Of a stretch of DNA of 64,000 nt, positions 1 to 9,202 are shown piece after piece. The stretch spans positions 1 through 64,000 of the forward strand of contig JAWLAN010000015.1 of NCBI GenBank assembly GCA_041395385.1, in the 5' to 3' direction. Position 1 is the first letter of the stretch, and every line of letters starts with the position of its first letter. The position numbers were made by a program, and so were the translations under genes. This stretch comes from JAJVHZ01 sp041395385. GTDB lineage: Bacteria > Pseudomonadota > Gammaproteobacteria > JAJPIJ01. The notes under the pieces are model-generated. The model searched no databases and was not told the origin of the DNA. It worked only from the letters and a program-made list of their open reading frames with translations.

Positions 1-46
1 CGTCAGTCACCGGGATATCGGCCACGAGTCGTCCCGGGCGGGTTAA
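1..46 (+). CDS. 3' end of an upstream gene, probably rapZ (partial)
   Basis: A reading frame enters from the left edge and stops with TAA at 44-46. Only about 14 residues are visible (VSHRDIGHESSRAG). The short V-x-H-R-D-I tail resembles the end of RapZ, the RNase adapter/nucleotide-binding protein commonly encoded just before the EIIA-Man and HPr genes in Proteobacteria. The call rests mainly on that neighbourhood; the fragment is too short to prove it. Confidence 0.35.
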   Translation, partial: VSHRDIGHESSRAG

Positions 47-70
47 CGCAAGGCCGGACGGAAGGGATTT

Positions 71-475
71 ATGAGCGTCGGACTATTGATCATCACGCAC
101 GACGATATCGGGCGCGCGCTGCTGGATTCGGCGCACGTCGCACTGGCGGATTCCCCGCTCGCCACCGACATGATCAGCGCGTCGCGCGATTGCGATCCGG
201 AGGCGTTGCTGCAACGGGCAAGGACGGCGCTGGCTGCGCTCGATACGGGCGACGGCGTCCTCGTGCTGACCGACTTGTTCGGATCCACGCCCAGCAATAT
301 CGCGGCGCGGCTGCTGGATTCGGGCCGCACGCGGGTGGTGACGGGCATCAACCTGCCGATGCTCATACGCGTGCTGAACTATCCGCAACTGGACCTGGCC
401 GCGCTGGCCGCCAAGGCGGTGAGCGGAGGAATGGACGGCGTGTTCGAGATGCCGGAACCTGCGAAGGAACCCTGA
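71..475 (+). CDS. PTS EIIA component, mannose (ManX) type
   Basis: A 134-residue single-domain EIIA of the mannose family. The N-terminus (MSVGLLIITHDD) carries the phosphorylatable histidine at residue 10, and the stretch around residues 60-75 (VLVLTDLFGSTPSN) is the conserved D-L-F-G-x-T-P core. In the family this domain accepts phosphate from HPr and passes it to a sugar-specific EIIB. Here the gene is followed 5 bases later by HPr and then Enzyme I, with no EIIB, EIIC or EIID in view, as in many Gamma- and Betaproteobacteria where this relay is regulatory rather than sugar-transporting. The final target is inferred, not seen. Confidence 0.9.
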   Translation: MSVGLLIITHDDIGRALLDSAHVALADSPLATDMISASRDCDPEALLQRARTALAALDTGDGVLVLTDLFGSTPSNIAARLLDSGRTRVVTGINLPMLIRVLNYPQLDLAALAAKAVSGGMDGVFEMPEPAKEP

Positions 476-480
476 GGCGC

Positions 481-750
481 ATGTACAAGCAATCGGTGAC
501 AATCTGCAACAAGCTCGGCATGCACGCCCGGGCCGCCGCGAGGTTCGTGCAGCTGGCATCGCGCTACGAGTCCGAGATCAAGATCACGCGCGAGGCCAAG
601 GAGGTGAACGGCAAGAGCATCATGGGCGTCATGATGCTGGCGGCGGGCAAGGGCACGAGCATCGACATCGTCGGCGAGGGTCCGGATGCGGAGCAGGCGG
701 TCAATGACCTCGCGCAACTGGTGAAGGATCGATTCGGAGAGGCTGAATGA
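481..750 (+). CDS. ptsH: phosphocarrier protein HPr
   Basis: An 89-residue HPr. The active-site histidine is H15 in the motif GMHARAA, and the regulatory serine is S46 in NGKSIMGVMML, so the protein has both the Enzyme I site and the site used by HPr kinase in organisms that have HprK. HPr moves phosphate from Enzyme I to EIIA proteins in the cytoplasm. The ATG at 481 lies 5 bases after the EIIA stop, and the end overlaps the Enzyme I start by 4 bases (ATGA), so the three genes form one tightly coupled unit. Confidence 0.95.
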   Translation: MYKQSVTICNKLGMHARAAARFVQLASRYESEIKITREAKEVNGKSIMGVMMLAAGKGTSIDIVGEGPDAEQAVNDLAQLVKDRFGEAE

Positions 751-2480
751 CCTTTACGATCCACGGCGTAGGTGTCTCGCGCGGCGTCGTCGTCGGCCGG
801 GTGCACATACTCGAGCGCGACCAGCTTGAGGTCCAGGAGTACGCCATCGCCAAGGAGAAGGTGAACGCGGAGATCCTGCGGCTGCAGAACGCGATAACGG
901 CCGCCCGGCTCCAGCTGCGCGCCATACGCGAGCACGTGCCGAAGTCCACGGCGGCGGACGTCGCCGCGTTCATCGACACCCACCTGCTGATGCTGGAGGA
1001 TTCCTCCCTCACGCAGGAGCCGGTTCGACTGATCGCCGAGCTGCGCTGCAACGCGGAGTGGGCGCTGAAGCTGCAACGCGACGCGCTGGTCGTCGTCTTC
1101 GACGAGATGGACGATCCGTACCTGCGCACGCGGCGCGACGACGTCGATCACGTGGTCAACCGCATACAGCGCATTCTCGCCAACCAGATCCCGGCCAAGC
1201 ACGAGATTCCGGACAGCCGACTCCGCGACCTGGTGGTGCTGGCCGACGACCTGACGCCTGCGGACACCGTGCTCATGCAACATCACGGCATCGCCGCCTT
1301 CATTACCGAGTACGGCGGACCGACCTCGCACACGGCGATACTTGCCCGCAGCCTCGGCATACCGGCGATAGTGGGCGTGCATCAGGCGCGTCGTTACATC
1401 CGCGATGACGACATCGTCATCGTCGACGGAAAGAACGGCGTGGTCATCGTCGAGCCGGACGACAACATCCTCAGCTACTACCGCGACAAGCAGGCCGCCG
1501 ACAGCCGCTATTACGCGGAGTTGGCCAAGCTGAAGGAGGCCCCGGCGGTCACGATGGACGGCGTGGAGGTGAGCCTGCTGGCGAATATCGAGCTGCCCGC
1601 GGACTTCGAGGCCGTGCGGCGGATCGGCGCCAAGGGAATCGGGCTTTATCGAACCGAGTTCCTGTACATGAACCGGCAGCATCTTCCCGATGAGGAGGAG
1701 CAGTTCGAGCGATACTCCGACGTGCTACGCGCCCTCAACGGCATACCGGTGACGATACGCACGCTCGATCTCGGCGCCGACAAGACCGTCGACGGCGGCT
1801 ATCAGGACCGGCCGGTGGCCGCCAACCCGGCGCTTGGCCTGAGGGCCGTGCGGCTGTGCCTGAAGGACCCGTCATTGTTCCGGCCTCAGCTGAGAGCGAT
1901 CCTCCGCGCCTCGGCGCTCGGGCCGGTTCGGCTGATGATCCCGATGTTGTCCAGCCTGCACGAGGTGCAGCAGGTGATGATGCTGCTCGAGGAGGTGCGA
2001 TCCGAGTTCCGCGCGCGCGGCATCGAGTTCGATGAGGGGATGAAGGTCGGAGGCATGATCGAGGTGCCGGCGGCGGCGGTCTGCGCGGATCTGTTCGTCA
2101 GGCACATGGATTTCCTCTCCATAGGCACCAACGATCTCATTCAGTACACGATGGCGATCGATCGCGTCAACGACGAGGTCAATTATCTTTACGATCCGCT
2201 GCATCCGGGCGTCCTGCGTCTGATCCGGCACACGATCGAGGCCGGCGAGAAGAGCGGCAAGGCGGTGGCCATGTGCGGAGAGATGGCCGGCGATCCTCGC
2301 TACGTGCGCCTGCTGCTGGCGCTCGGGCTGAAGGAATTCAGCGTGCATCCCGCGGCCCTGCTCGAGATCAAGCGCATCATCAAGGACAGTCACGCCGGGG
2401 CGCTCGCGAAGTTGCAGTCCGAGATCCTGGCCTGCGCCTCGGGTCAAGAGGTAGCCGCGGTGTTGGACAGGATCAACTGA
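747..2480 (+). CDS. ptsI: PTS Enzyme I (phosphoenolpyruvate-protein phosphotransferase)
   Basis: 577 residues, the usual length for Enzyme I. The N-terminal half holds the HPr-binding and phosphohistidine domains with the active histidine H195 in GGPTSHTAILARS. The C-terminal half is the PEP-binding barrel with the GLYRTEFLYM motif and the catalytic cysteine at about residue 510 in AMCGEMAGD. It takes phosphate from PEP and gives it to HPr. No GAF domain precedes it, so it is the standard Enzyme I rather than the PtsP form. It ends the short EIIA-HPr-EI operon. Confidence 0.96.
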   Translation: MTFTIHGVGVSRGVVVGRVHILERDQLEVQEYAIAKEKVNAEILRLQNAITAARLQLRAIREHVPKSTAADVAAFIDTHLLMLEDSSLTQEPVRLIAELRCNAEWALKLQRDALVVVFDEMDDPYLRTRRDDVDHVVNRIQRILANQIPAKHEIPDSRLRDLVVLADDLTPADTVLMQHHGIAAFITEYGGPTSHTAILARSLGIPAIVGVHQARRYIRDDDIVIVDGKNGVVIVEPDDNILSYYRDKQAADSRYYAELAKLKEAPAVTMDGVEVSLLANIELPADFEAVRRIGAKGIGLYRTEFLYMNRQHLPDEEEQFERYSDVLRALNGIPVTIRTLDLGADKTVDGGYQDRPVAANPALGLRAVRLCLKDPSLFRPQLRAILRASALGPVRLMIPMLSSLHEVQQVMMLLEEVRSEFRARGIEFDEGMKVGGMIEVPAAAVCADLFVRHMDFLSIGTNDLIQYTMAIDRVNDEVNYLYDPLHPGVLRLIRHTIEAGEKSGKAVAMCGEMAGDPRYVRLLLALGLKEFSVHPAALLEIKRIIKDSHAGALAKLQSEILACASGQEVAAVLDRIN

Positions 2481-2580
2481 GCGATCGGCCCGATCGTCGA
2501 CCGGCGGGACATCGCGGCGGGAAAAATGGCGCCGACCGCATTCCGACGTTGTTGCGGGCCGCGACAGCGAGAAACGATCG

Positions 2581-2808
2581 TTACAGACTCAGACGCTGGA
2601 AAAAATCTTCACCCAATTCCTCCTGCAGTGCCTCCGCGAGCCTCTTGCGTTCGAAGTACTCCTCGATGCGCTGTCGCGACGGCTTGCCGGGCCGGTTCTT
2701 CGTGGATTTCACCGCGGGAGCCTCGGAGTAGCCCTCCCCCGGCTCCTCGTCCCCTTCCCTCCACGCTGCCTCGTCCGACATTCCTACGGGCAAGGATTTC
2801 TTGCTCAT
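2581..2808 (-). CDS. small hypothetical charged protein
   Basis: A 75-residue, strongly charged protein without signal peptide or membrane segment. The N-terminal half is acidic and low in structure, and the C-terminal half is a predicted amphipathic helix rich in Arg, Glu and Leu (RQRIEEYFERKRLAEALQEE). The layout resembles the short PA3496-type proteins of Gammaproteobacteria, which end in a similar R-R-I-E helix, but this is recalled and not verified. It stands alone between ptsI and the DUF2782 gene, oriented against ptsI. GC pattern and codon use look like a real gene. Confidence 0.55.
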   Translation of the reverse strand: MSKKSLPVGMSDEAAWREGDEEPGEGYSEAPAVKSTKNRPGKPSRQRIEEYFERKRLAEALQEELGEDFFQRLSL

Positions 2809-3115
2809 TCACAGCCCCCCACACTTTCGCTGCAACTTTCTGGACGTCGATCACCAGAAATACGACAGTGAAGATTGCGGGCAACTAATTAATCCAAACG
2901 CTGCGGCTTGTAAAGAGACGCCGCGAGCACCCGTGCGCAAATCGCCGGGGGCAGGGGATGCTGCAAAGCGAAACGGGATGGGGATTGCGTGCGCTCATCC
3001 ACACCGGCTGCGCGCGGCTTTGCGGCAGGCGGCGTGGCTAACGGGCGGCGGGAGTTCGCAACGAAGGAGACCTTCGAGACCGGCCCTCGACCTGCATCGG
3101 TCGCCGCCGCGGGAC
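2809..3115. other. intergenic gap, no gene seen
   Basis: About 300 bases between the start of the small minus-strand gene and the end of the DUF2782 gene. It has an AT-rich patch near 2885-2896. On the minus strand TTGCCC (2884-2879) and TATTTC (2862-2857), 16 bases apart, could form a weak promoter for the small gene. A short hairpin (CGAAGG-AGA-CCTTCG) lies at 3062-3076. No convincing coding frame or RNA gene was found. Confidence 0.5.
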
Positions 3116-3469
3116 TCAGTCCCAGCTGAAAATCACCCAGCTCGGAACGACGAAGTTGGAATTCAGGTGGCTCATCCGCGACTCGAGCTTGCCGTCGCCG
3201 TCTGAGTCCACGAGATAGTAGGGCTTGCCGATCTTCGGGGTGACCTTGACCATGTACAGGCGCCCGGACACGCGGTATTCCTCGACCTGGCCTTCCTTGT
3301 CGGCGCGTATGGTGACCTCCGGCTCCAGGGTCTCCCCGCTCTGGACGCGCGGCGGCGGCGGTGGCGCAGCCTCCGGCACCTGCTCGAGTTTCTCCTCGGC
3401 CGGGCAGACGGTCGGAGCGGCCAGGATCGCTGCGATGAACACGGCTAGGACATCATGTCTGAACATCAT
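3116..3469 (-). CDS. DUF2782 family secreted protein
   Basis: About 117 residues from the chosen start. The frame is open further upstream, but two consecutive ATG codons at 3469 and 3466 introduce a clean signal peptide (FRHDVLAVFIAAILAAPTVCPAEE), so translation most likely begins there. After a proline-rich linker the core reads EYRVSGRLYMVKVTPKIG followed by PYYLVDSDGDGKLE, the hallmark of DUF2782. The function is unknown. In Gammaproteobacteria this gene commonly lies beside polA, divergently as here. Location is likely periplasmic. Confidence 0.85.
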   Translation of the reverse strand: MMFRHDVLAVFIAAILAAPTVCPAEEKLEQVPEAAPPPPPRVQSGETLEPEVTIRADKEGQVEEYRVSGRLYMVKVTPKIGKPYYLVDSDGDGKLESRMSHLNSNFVVPSWVIFSWD

Positions 3470-3658
3470 AACTCTCTGTGATCGCGGGGATATCGAGTTG
3501 GAGGCCCGCCACGGGGGTAGGTTCCGCAGGAACCTCCGATGATGCCGCCCAAGGCGTGCGGATAGCATCCACTACTTCCCCGGCTTTGTCCAACGCACCG
3601 CAGGGGCCGCTGAATGCTATCGTAGCCCCATGAACGAGTCGGATTGCGACGTCGCCGC

Positions 3659-6379
3659 ATGAACACGGAACCCGTGCTGCTGCTGGTCGACGGTTCCTCC
3701 TGGTTTTACCGCGCCTTTCACGCCCTGCCGGCGCTGACCACCTCCCGCGGGGAGCCCACCGGCGCGATACACGGCGTGGCGGCCATGCTGCGCCGCCTGA
3801 TGAAGGACTATCAGCCCGCCTACGTCGCGGTGGTTTTCGACGCACGCGGTCCGACCTTCCGCGACGAGCTCTTCGCCGATTACAAGGCGCACCGTCCGCC
3901 CATGCCCGATGAGCTGGCGGCGCAGATCGAGCCGCTGCACGCGCTGGTGCGGGCGATGGGTCTGCCGCTGCTGATGGTCGAGGGCGTGGAGGCCGACGAC
4001 GTCATCGGCACGCTGGCGCGGCAGGCCGAGGCCATGGGCCTGCGCACCTTCGTCGCCACCGGCGACAAGGACATGGCGCAGCTGGTCAGCGACAGGGTCA
4101 CCCTCGTCAACACGATGGACAACAGCACGCTCGACACCGACGGCGTCAAGTCGAAGTTCGGGGTCGAGCCGGCACAGATGGTCGATTACCTCGCGCTCAT
4201 CGGCGACAGCGTCGACAACGTGCCGGGGGTGGAGAAGGTCGGACCCAAGACCGCCTCGAAATGGATAAGCGAGTATGGCGGCCTCGATGGGGTCATCGCG
4301 CGGGCCGACGAGATCAAGGGGAAGATCGGCGAGAACCTGCGCGCCGCCATCGGCCATTTGCCGCTGTCGCGGCGTCTGGTGAGCCTGAAGCTCGACGTGC
4401 CGCTGCCGCTCGGGCCGCGGGATCTGCGGCCCGCGGCCGCCGACACCGAGAGGCTCAAGGCGCTGTACCGGCAACTGGAGTTCAAGACCTGGCTGAACGA
4501 GCTGCTCGAGGCCGAGCGCGCGGGCGACGGCGAGGCGGCCGCGGTGGCGCCCGACGCGGGCACGGATGTCGGCCAGGAATACGAGTGCATACTGACGCGC
4601 GAGGACCTCGAGCGCTGGCTCGAGCGCCTGCGCGCCTCGGAGCTCTTCGCCTTCGACACCGAAACCACCGATCTCGACTACATGCGCGCCCGGGTCGTGG
4701 GCCTGTCGTTCGCGATGCGGCCCGGCGAGGCCGCCTACGTTCCGATAGCCCATGACTACGCCGGTGCGCCGGAGCAGCTCGCGCCGGAAACGGTGCTCGA
4801 GGCGCTGCGGCCATTGCTCGAGGATCCGCACAAGGCGAAGCTCGGTCACAACCTGAAATACGATCGCAACGTTCTGGCCAATCACGGCATAGAGCTGCGC
4901 GGCATCCGCCACGATTCCATGCTTCAGTCATACGTGCTCGACAGCACCGCCACGCGGCACGATCTGGATTCCCTGGCGCTGAAATACCTCGGGCGGCGAA
5001 CGATCCACTTCGAGGATGTCGCCGGCAAGGGCGCGAACCAGCTGACCTTCAACCAGGTGCCGCTGGAGCAGGCCAGCGAATACGCGGCCGAGGACGCCGA
5101 CGTGAGCCTGCAGTTGCACCGGGGATTCTGGCCCCGGCTGTCGGCCGATGCCCGCCTGCGCGGCCTGTACGAGGACATCGAGATCCCCCTGGTGCCGGTG
5201 CTCTCGCGGATGGAGCGGGCGGGCGTGCTCATCGACACCGCCTTGCTCGCTGAACAGGGCCGCTCGCTCGCCGAGCGCATCGCGGCGCTGGAGCAGGAGG
5301 CGCACAGGGAGGCGGGGCAGCCCTTCAATCTCGGCTCACCGAAGCAGATCCAGGCGATTCTCTTCGAGAAGATGGGCATTGCGCCCATCGAAAAGACGCC
5401 CACCGGGCAGCCGTCGACCTCGGAATCGGTGCTGCAGGAATTGGCCGTGACCTATCGCCTGCCGGCGCTCATCCTGGAGCATCGCGGCTATAGCAAGCTG
5501 AAATCCACCTATACCGATGCGCTTCCGCAGCAGGTCGATCCACGCACCGGCCGCGTGCACACGAGCTACCACCAGGCGGTGGCGGCCACCGGGCGGCTTT
5601 CCTCCTCGGATCCGAACCTGCAGAACATCCCGATTCGTACCGAGGAAGGCCGGCGCATACGCCGCGCGTTCGTCGCCTCGCCGGGCTGCCGGCTCGTGGC
5701 CGCGGACTACTCGCAAATCGAGTTGCGCATCATGGCGCACCTGTCCGCGGACGAAGGGCTCGTCGGCGCGTTCGCGCGCGGCGAGGACATACATCGCGCC
5801 ACGGCGGCGGAGGTTTTCGGCCTGGAGCCCTCGGCGGTCGGCGATGATCAGCGGCGCGCCGCCAAGGCCATCAACTTCGGCCTCATCTACGGCATGTCGG
5901 CGTTCGGGCTGGCCCGCCAGCTCGGCATCGAGCGCGGCGCTGCCCAGCGCTACGTCGACCTGTATTTCTCGCGCTATCCCGGCGTGCGCGCATACATGGA
6001 CCGGATCCGATCCGAGGCGCGCGAGCGCGGCTATGTGGAGACCATCTTCGGGCGGCGCCTTTACCTCCCCGACATCAACTCCCGCAACATGCAGCGGCGC
6101 CAGTACGCCGAGCGGACCGCCATCAATGCGCCCATGCAGGGCTCGGCGGCCGACATCGTCAAGCGGGCGATGATCGCGGTCGACGCGTGGCTGCAGGACA
6201 GCGCCTTGCAGGCGCGTCTGGTCATGCAGGTGCACGACGAGCTGGTGCTGGAGGTGGCCGGGGATGCGGTGGATGCCGTGCGCGCGCGGGTTCCGGAGCT
6301 GATGAGCGGGGCGGCCTCGCTCGCGGTCCCGCTGCTGGTCGACCTGGGAGTCGGCGCGAACTGGGACGAGGCGCATTGA
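3659..6379 (+). CDS. polA: DNA polymerase I
   Basis: 906 residues from the ATG at 3659; an in-frame TTG 15 bases upstream is less likely. All three domains are present: the 5'-3' flap exonuclease (residues 1 to about 290, with GDKDMAQLV and GDSVDNVPGV), the 3'-5' proofreading exonuclease with the intact acidic motif FDTETTDLDY near residue 332, and the polymerase with motif A DYSQIELR near 683, the O-helix RRAAKAINFGLIYG, and motif C VMQVHDELVLE near 858. It repairs DNA and removes RNA primers. The proofreading site looks functional, unlike in many non-proteobacterial homologues. Confidence 0.97.
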   Translation: MNTEPVLLLVDGSSWFYRAFHALPALTTSRGEPTGAIHGVAAMLRRLMKDYQPAYVAVVFDARGPTFRDELFADYKAHRPPMPDELAAQIEPLHALVRAMGLPLLMVEGVEADDVIGTLARQAEAMGLRTFVATGDKDMAQLVSDRVTLVNTMDNSTLDTDGVKSKFGVEPAQMVDYLALIGDSVDNVPGVEKVGPKTASKWISEYGGLDGVIARADEIKGKIGENLRAAIGHLPLSRRLVSLKLDVPLPLGPRDLRPAAADTERLKALYRQLEFKTWLNELLEAERAGDGEAAAVAPDAGTDVGQEYECILTREDLERWLERLRASELFAFDTETTDLDYMRARVVGLSFAMRPGEAAYVPIAHDYAGAPEQLAPETVLEALRPLLEDPHKAKLGHNLKYDRNVLANHGIELRGIRHDSMLQSYVLDSTATRHDLDSLALKYLGRRTIHFEDVAGKGANQLTFNQVPLEQASEYAAEDADVSLQLHRGFWPRLSADARLRGLYEDIEIPLVPVLSRMERAGVLIDTALLAEQGRSLAERIAALEQEAHREAGQPFNLGSPKQIQAILFEKMGIAPIEKTPTGQPSTSESVLQELAVTYRLPALILEHRGYSKLKSTYTDALPQQVDPRTGRVHTSYHQAVAATGRLSSSDPNLQNIPIRTEEGRRIRRAFVASPGCRLVAADYSQIELRIMAHLSADEGLVGAFARGEDIHRATAAEVFGLEPSAVGDDQRRAAKAINFGLIYGMSAFGLARQLGIERGAAQRYVDLYFSRYPGVRAYMDRIRSEARERGYVETIFGRRLYLPDINSRNMQRRQYAERTAINAPMQGSAADIVKRAMIAVDAWLQDSALQARLVMQVHDELVLEVAGDAVDAVRARVPELMSGAASLAVPLLVDLGVGANWDEAH

Positions 6380-6567
6380 CGGACCGGCCGCCTTGCCGGC
6401 CGCGGGTCGAGAACGCGCTGACCGCTGAATTTTGAACTGAGAACGCTATCTACAACCGGCGCAGGCGCTGTGCTACCATTTAAACAACCGAAGCCTCACG
6501 ACGATCCGCACGTCATCGCTACCCCGGCAAGTCGTCTCTTCACCGTTCTCCCTCCGCGTTAAGCCGA

Positions 6568-7317
6568 ATGCTTCTCATCCCTGCGATCGACATCAAGGAC
6601 GGAAAATGCGTCCGACTTCGCCAGGGGCGGATGGAGGATGGCACGGTCTACTCCGAGGATCCGGTCGCGATGGCGCGGCGATGGGTGGAGGCGGGCGCCA
6701 GGCGGCTGCATATCGTTGATCTGAATGGCGCGACGAAAGGCCGGCCGGTGAACGCCGAGATCGTCCACCGCATCTGCGAGGCCTGCCCCGGAGTGCCGAT
6801 CCAGGTCGGCGGCGGGATCCGAGACGAGGACACCATCCAGCAGTATCTGGACGCCGGCGTCACCTATGTCATCCTCGGCACCAAGGCGGTCACGGCGCCG
6901 CACTTCGTCGCCGACGTCTGCATGGAGTTTCCGAGCCACATCATCGTCGGCCTGGATGTGAAGGACGGCAAGGTGGCAATCGAAGGCTGGTCGAAGCTCG
7001 CCCGCCACGACGCGGTCGATCTCGCGCTGCAGTTCGAGCAGGATGGCGTCTGCGCCATCATCTACACCGACATCAGTCGCGACGGCATGCTGAACGGCGT
7101 GAACATCGATTCCACGGTGGCCTTCGCCCGCGAGCTGGCGATACCCGTGATCGCCTCCGGCGGCGTGACCAACCTCGAGGACATACGCAGGCTCTGCGAG
7201 GTCGAGGGCGAAGGGATCTGTGCGGCGATCACGGGTCGCGCCATATACGAAGGCAGCATCGACTTCGCCGAGGCGCAGAAGCTCGCGGATTCCCTCGCCA
7301 CACCCGGCAAGAAGTAA
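6568..7317 (+). CDS. hisA: ProFAR isomerase, histidine biosynthesis
   Basis: 249 residues, a full-length (beta/alpha)8 barrel. The N-terminus (MLLIPAIDIKDGKCVRL) carries the catalytic aspartate D8; the second half-barrel repeats the pattern (GLDVKDGKVAIEGW) with the second acid. Phosphate-binding loops are seen at GGGIRDEDT and ASGGVTN. It converts ProFAR to PRFAR in the cytoplasm. It is the first gene of a hisA-hisF-hisI run, 6 bases before hisF. hisB and hisH, which usually precede hisA, are not here but at 22.4-23.7 kb. A possible extended -10 (TGC then TACCAT at 6474-6479) lies about 90 bases upstream. Confidence 0.96.
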   Translation: MLLIPAIDIKDGKCVRLRQGRMEDGTVYSEDPVAMARRWVEAGARRLHIVDLNGATKGRPVNAEIVHRICEACPGVPIQVGGGIRDEDTIQQYLDAGVTYVILGTKAVTAPHFVADVCMEFPSHIIVGLDVKDGKVAIEGWSKLARHDAVDLALQFEQDGVCAIIYTDISRDGMLNGVNIDSTVAFARELAIPVIASGGVTNLEDIRRLCEVEGEGICAAITGRAIYEGSIDFAEAQKLADSLATPGKK

Positions 7318-7323
7318 ATTCCC

Positions 7324-8097
7324 ATGGCGCTCGCCCGGCGCATCATTCCCTGCCTGGACGTCGATGCCGGCAGGGTCGTCAAAGGCGTCCGCTTCGTCGA
7401 CATCCGCGACGCCGGCGATCCTGTGGAGATTGCGCGTCGCTACGACGAGCAGGGTGCCGACGAGCTGTGCTTTCTCGACATCACCGCCAGCCATGAACAG
7501 CGCGACACGATGGTGCATGTCGTGGAGGCCGTGGCCGCGCAGGTCTTCATCCCGCTGACCGTCGGAGGCGGCATCCGCACCGTCGAGGACATACGCCGCC
7601 TGCTGAATGCCGGCGCCGACAAGGTCAGCGTCAACAGCGCGGCCGTGGCGCGACCGGATTTCGTCGGCGAGGCCTCCGCCCGCTTCGGCTCGCAATGCAT
7701 CGTCGTGGCGATCGATGCGCGGCGCGCGGCCAGGGGCGGCGAAGCGGCGCGCTGGGAGGTGTACACGCACGGCGGCCGCCGCGGCACCGGCATCGATGCG
7801 GTGGAGTGGGCAATGCACGTGAACCGCCTGGGCGCGGGCGAGATCCTGCTCACCAGCATGGATCGGGACGGCACGGGAGACGGTTTCGATCTGGAGCTCA
7901 CGCGTGCGATCGCCGACGCCGTGAGCGTTCCTGTCATCGCCTCCGGCGGCGTGGGCAATCTGCAGCATCTCGTCGAGGGCGTGCGGGAGGGGCACGCCGA
8001 CGCGGTGCTGGCAGCGAGCGTCTTCCATTTCGGGCAGTACAGCGTGGCGCAGGCCAAGGCCTGCATGCGCGAGGCCGGCATCGAAGTCCGTCTATAG
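7324..8097 (+). CDS. hisF: imidazole glycerol phosphate synthase cyclase subunit
   Basis: 257 residues. The N-terminus MALARRIIPCLDVD contains the catalytic aspartate near residue 12, and the second acid lies in CIVVAIDARR. Phosphate loops are TVGGGIRT and ASGGVGN. HisF takes ammonia from HisH and PRFAR to form imidazole glycerol phosphate and AICAR. Its glutaminase partner HisH is encoded about 15 kb away in this window, an unusual separation. The gene starts 6 bases after hisA, clearly the same operon. Confidence 0.97.
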   Translation: MALARRIIPCLDVDAGRVVKGVRFVDIRDAGDPVEIARRYDEQGADELCFLDITASHEQRDTMVHVVEAVAAQVFIPLTVGGGIRTVEDIRRLLNAGADKVSVNSAAVARPDFVGEASARFGSQCIVVAIDARRAARGGEAARWEVYTHGGRRGTGIDAVEWAMHVNRLGAGEILLTSMDRDGTGDGFDLELTRAIADAVSVPVIASGGVGNLQHLVEGVREGHADAVLAASVFHFGQYSVAQAKACMREAGIEVRL

Positions 8098-8108
8098 GAT
8101 CGCAGATC

Positions 8109-8471
8109 GTGAACTGGCTGGATGAAATTAACTGGACTCCGGACGGTCTCATTCCGGCAGTCGCCCAGGAAGCGGGTACCGGCAAGGTGCTGATGGTCGC
8201 CTGGATGAATCGCGAGGCGCTGGCGCTGACCGCGGCGGAGGGCAGGGCCGTTTACTGGTCCCGCTCGCGAGGCGGGCTGTGGCGCAAGGGCGAGGAGTCC
8301 GGCCACGTGCAGACCGTGCGCGAGATTCGCCTGGACTGCGACAACGATGTTATCCTTCTCCTTGTGGATCAAAAGGATGGCATCGCGTGCCACACCGGCC
8401 GTCACAGTTGTTTCTTCAAGCGCCTGCAGGATCATCGGTGGCTCGAGGTCGAGCCGATCATCGCCAAGTGA
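8109..8471 (+). CDS. hisI: phosphoribosyl-AMP cyclohydrolase
   Basis: 120 residues from a GTG at 8109, 11 bases after hisF. No in-frame ATG is available near the conserved N-terminus VNWLDEINW. The zinc and magnesium motif is complete: the CDNDVILLLVDQ segment and ACHTGRHSCFF, with conserved cysteines and histidine. This is the stand-alone HisI; the pyrophosphohydrolase HisE is a separate gene downstream, whereas enteric bacteria fuse the two. It opens the adenine ring of PR-AMP in histidine synthesis. Confidence 0.95.
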   Translation: MNWLDEINWTPDGLIPAVAQEAGTGKVLMVAWMNREALALTAAEGRAVYWSRSRGGLWRKGEESGHVQTVREIRLDCDNDVILLLVDQKDGIACHTGRHSCFFKRLQDHRWLEVEPIIAK

Positions 8472-8502
8472 CGGCCGCCAACGACCGGAGGACAACTCGA
8501 AC

Positions 8503-9201
8503 ATGAAACAGCGCACTCTCTTCGTCGGATACGCGTTGCTGGTGGCGTCGTTGCTGGGGTACACCGGCACGGCGACCGCGGCCGAGGAACAGCGAGTGAA
8601 GGTCAAGGAGGCCACCGAGGTCATGGAGGACATCATGGCCATCCCCGAGAATGCCATTCCTCCCAACCTGCTCGCCAACGCGCAGGCGATCGCTATCGTC
8701 CCGGGCGTGATCAAGGCGGGATTCATCGTCGGCGGCCGCTACGGCAAGGGGATCGTGATGCGCCGGGACCGTGCGCGACGCCAGTGGAGCGACCCGGTGT
8801 TTCTCACCCTGGCCGGCGGCAGTGTCGGCTTCCAGGCCGGGGCTTCGGCGACCGACGTGATCCTCGTATTCAAGAATTACCGTGGGCTGGATAGCCTGGT
8901 GAACGGCAAGTTCACCCTCGGCGCCGACGCCGCGGTCGCGGCCGGTCCGGTGGGCCGCAGCGCGCAGGCGGCGACCGACGTGCAACTGCGGTCCGAGATC
9001 CTGTCGTACTCGCGCAGCCGTGGCCTGTTCGCGGGCGTCGCGCTCGACGGTTCGGTGATGGAGATCGACCACGCCGCCAACGCCAGCTACTACGGCAAAC
9101 GCGGCATCACGCCGCGGGAGATCTTCGAGAATCGCGCGCCGCAGCACCCGGCCGATGCGGCGCGGTTGAAGGCCCTCATCTCAAAGCACGCCGGCCGCTG
9201 A
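8503..9201 (+). CDS. SYLF (Ysc84) domain lipid-binding protein, secreted
   Basis: 232 residues. The N-terminal signal peptide (MKQRTLFVGYALLVASLLGY..ATAAEE) predicts export. The rest is one SYLF domain: LLANAQAIAIVPGVIKAGFIVGG, then a G-rich core with SVGFQAGASATDVILVF and SYSRSRGLFAGVALDGS. The family binds lipids in eukaryotes; its bacterial role is not established. A good ribosome-binding site (GGAGGAC) precedes the ATG. It starts 31 bases after hisI and ends one base before hisE, so it is embedded in the histidine operon although no histidine role is known. Confidence 0.88.
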   Translation: MKQRTLFVGYALLVASLLGYTGTATAAEEQRVKVKEATEVMEDIMAIPENAIPPNLLANAQAIAIVPGVIKAGFIVGGRYGKGIVMRRDRARRQWSDPVFLTLAGGSVGFQAGASATDVILVFKNYRGLDSLVNGKFTLGADAAVAAGPVGRSAQAATDVQLRSEILSYSRSRGLFAGVALDGSVMEIDHAANASYYGKRGITPREIFENRAPQHPADAARLKALISKHAGR

Positions 9202-9202
9202 C

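Noticed and set aside
3644..3658. TTG start upstream of polA
   Set aside because: It adds only a basic five-residue stretch; the ATG at 3659 gives the family start.
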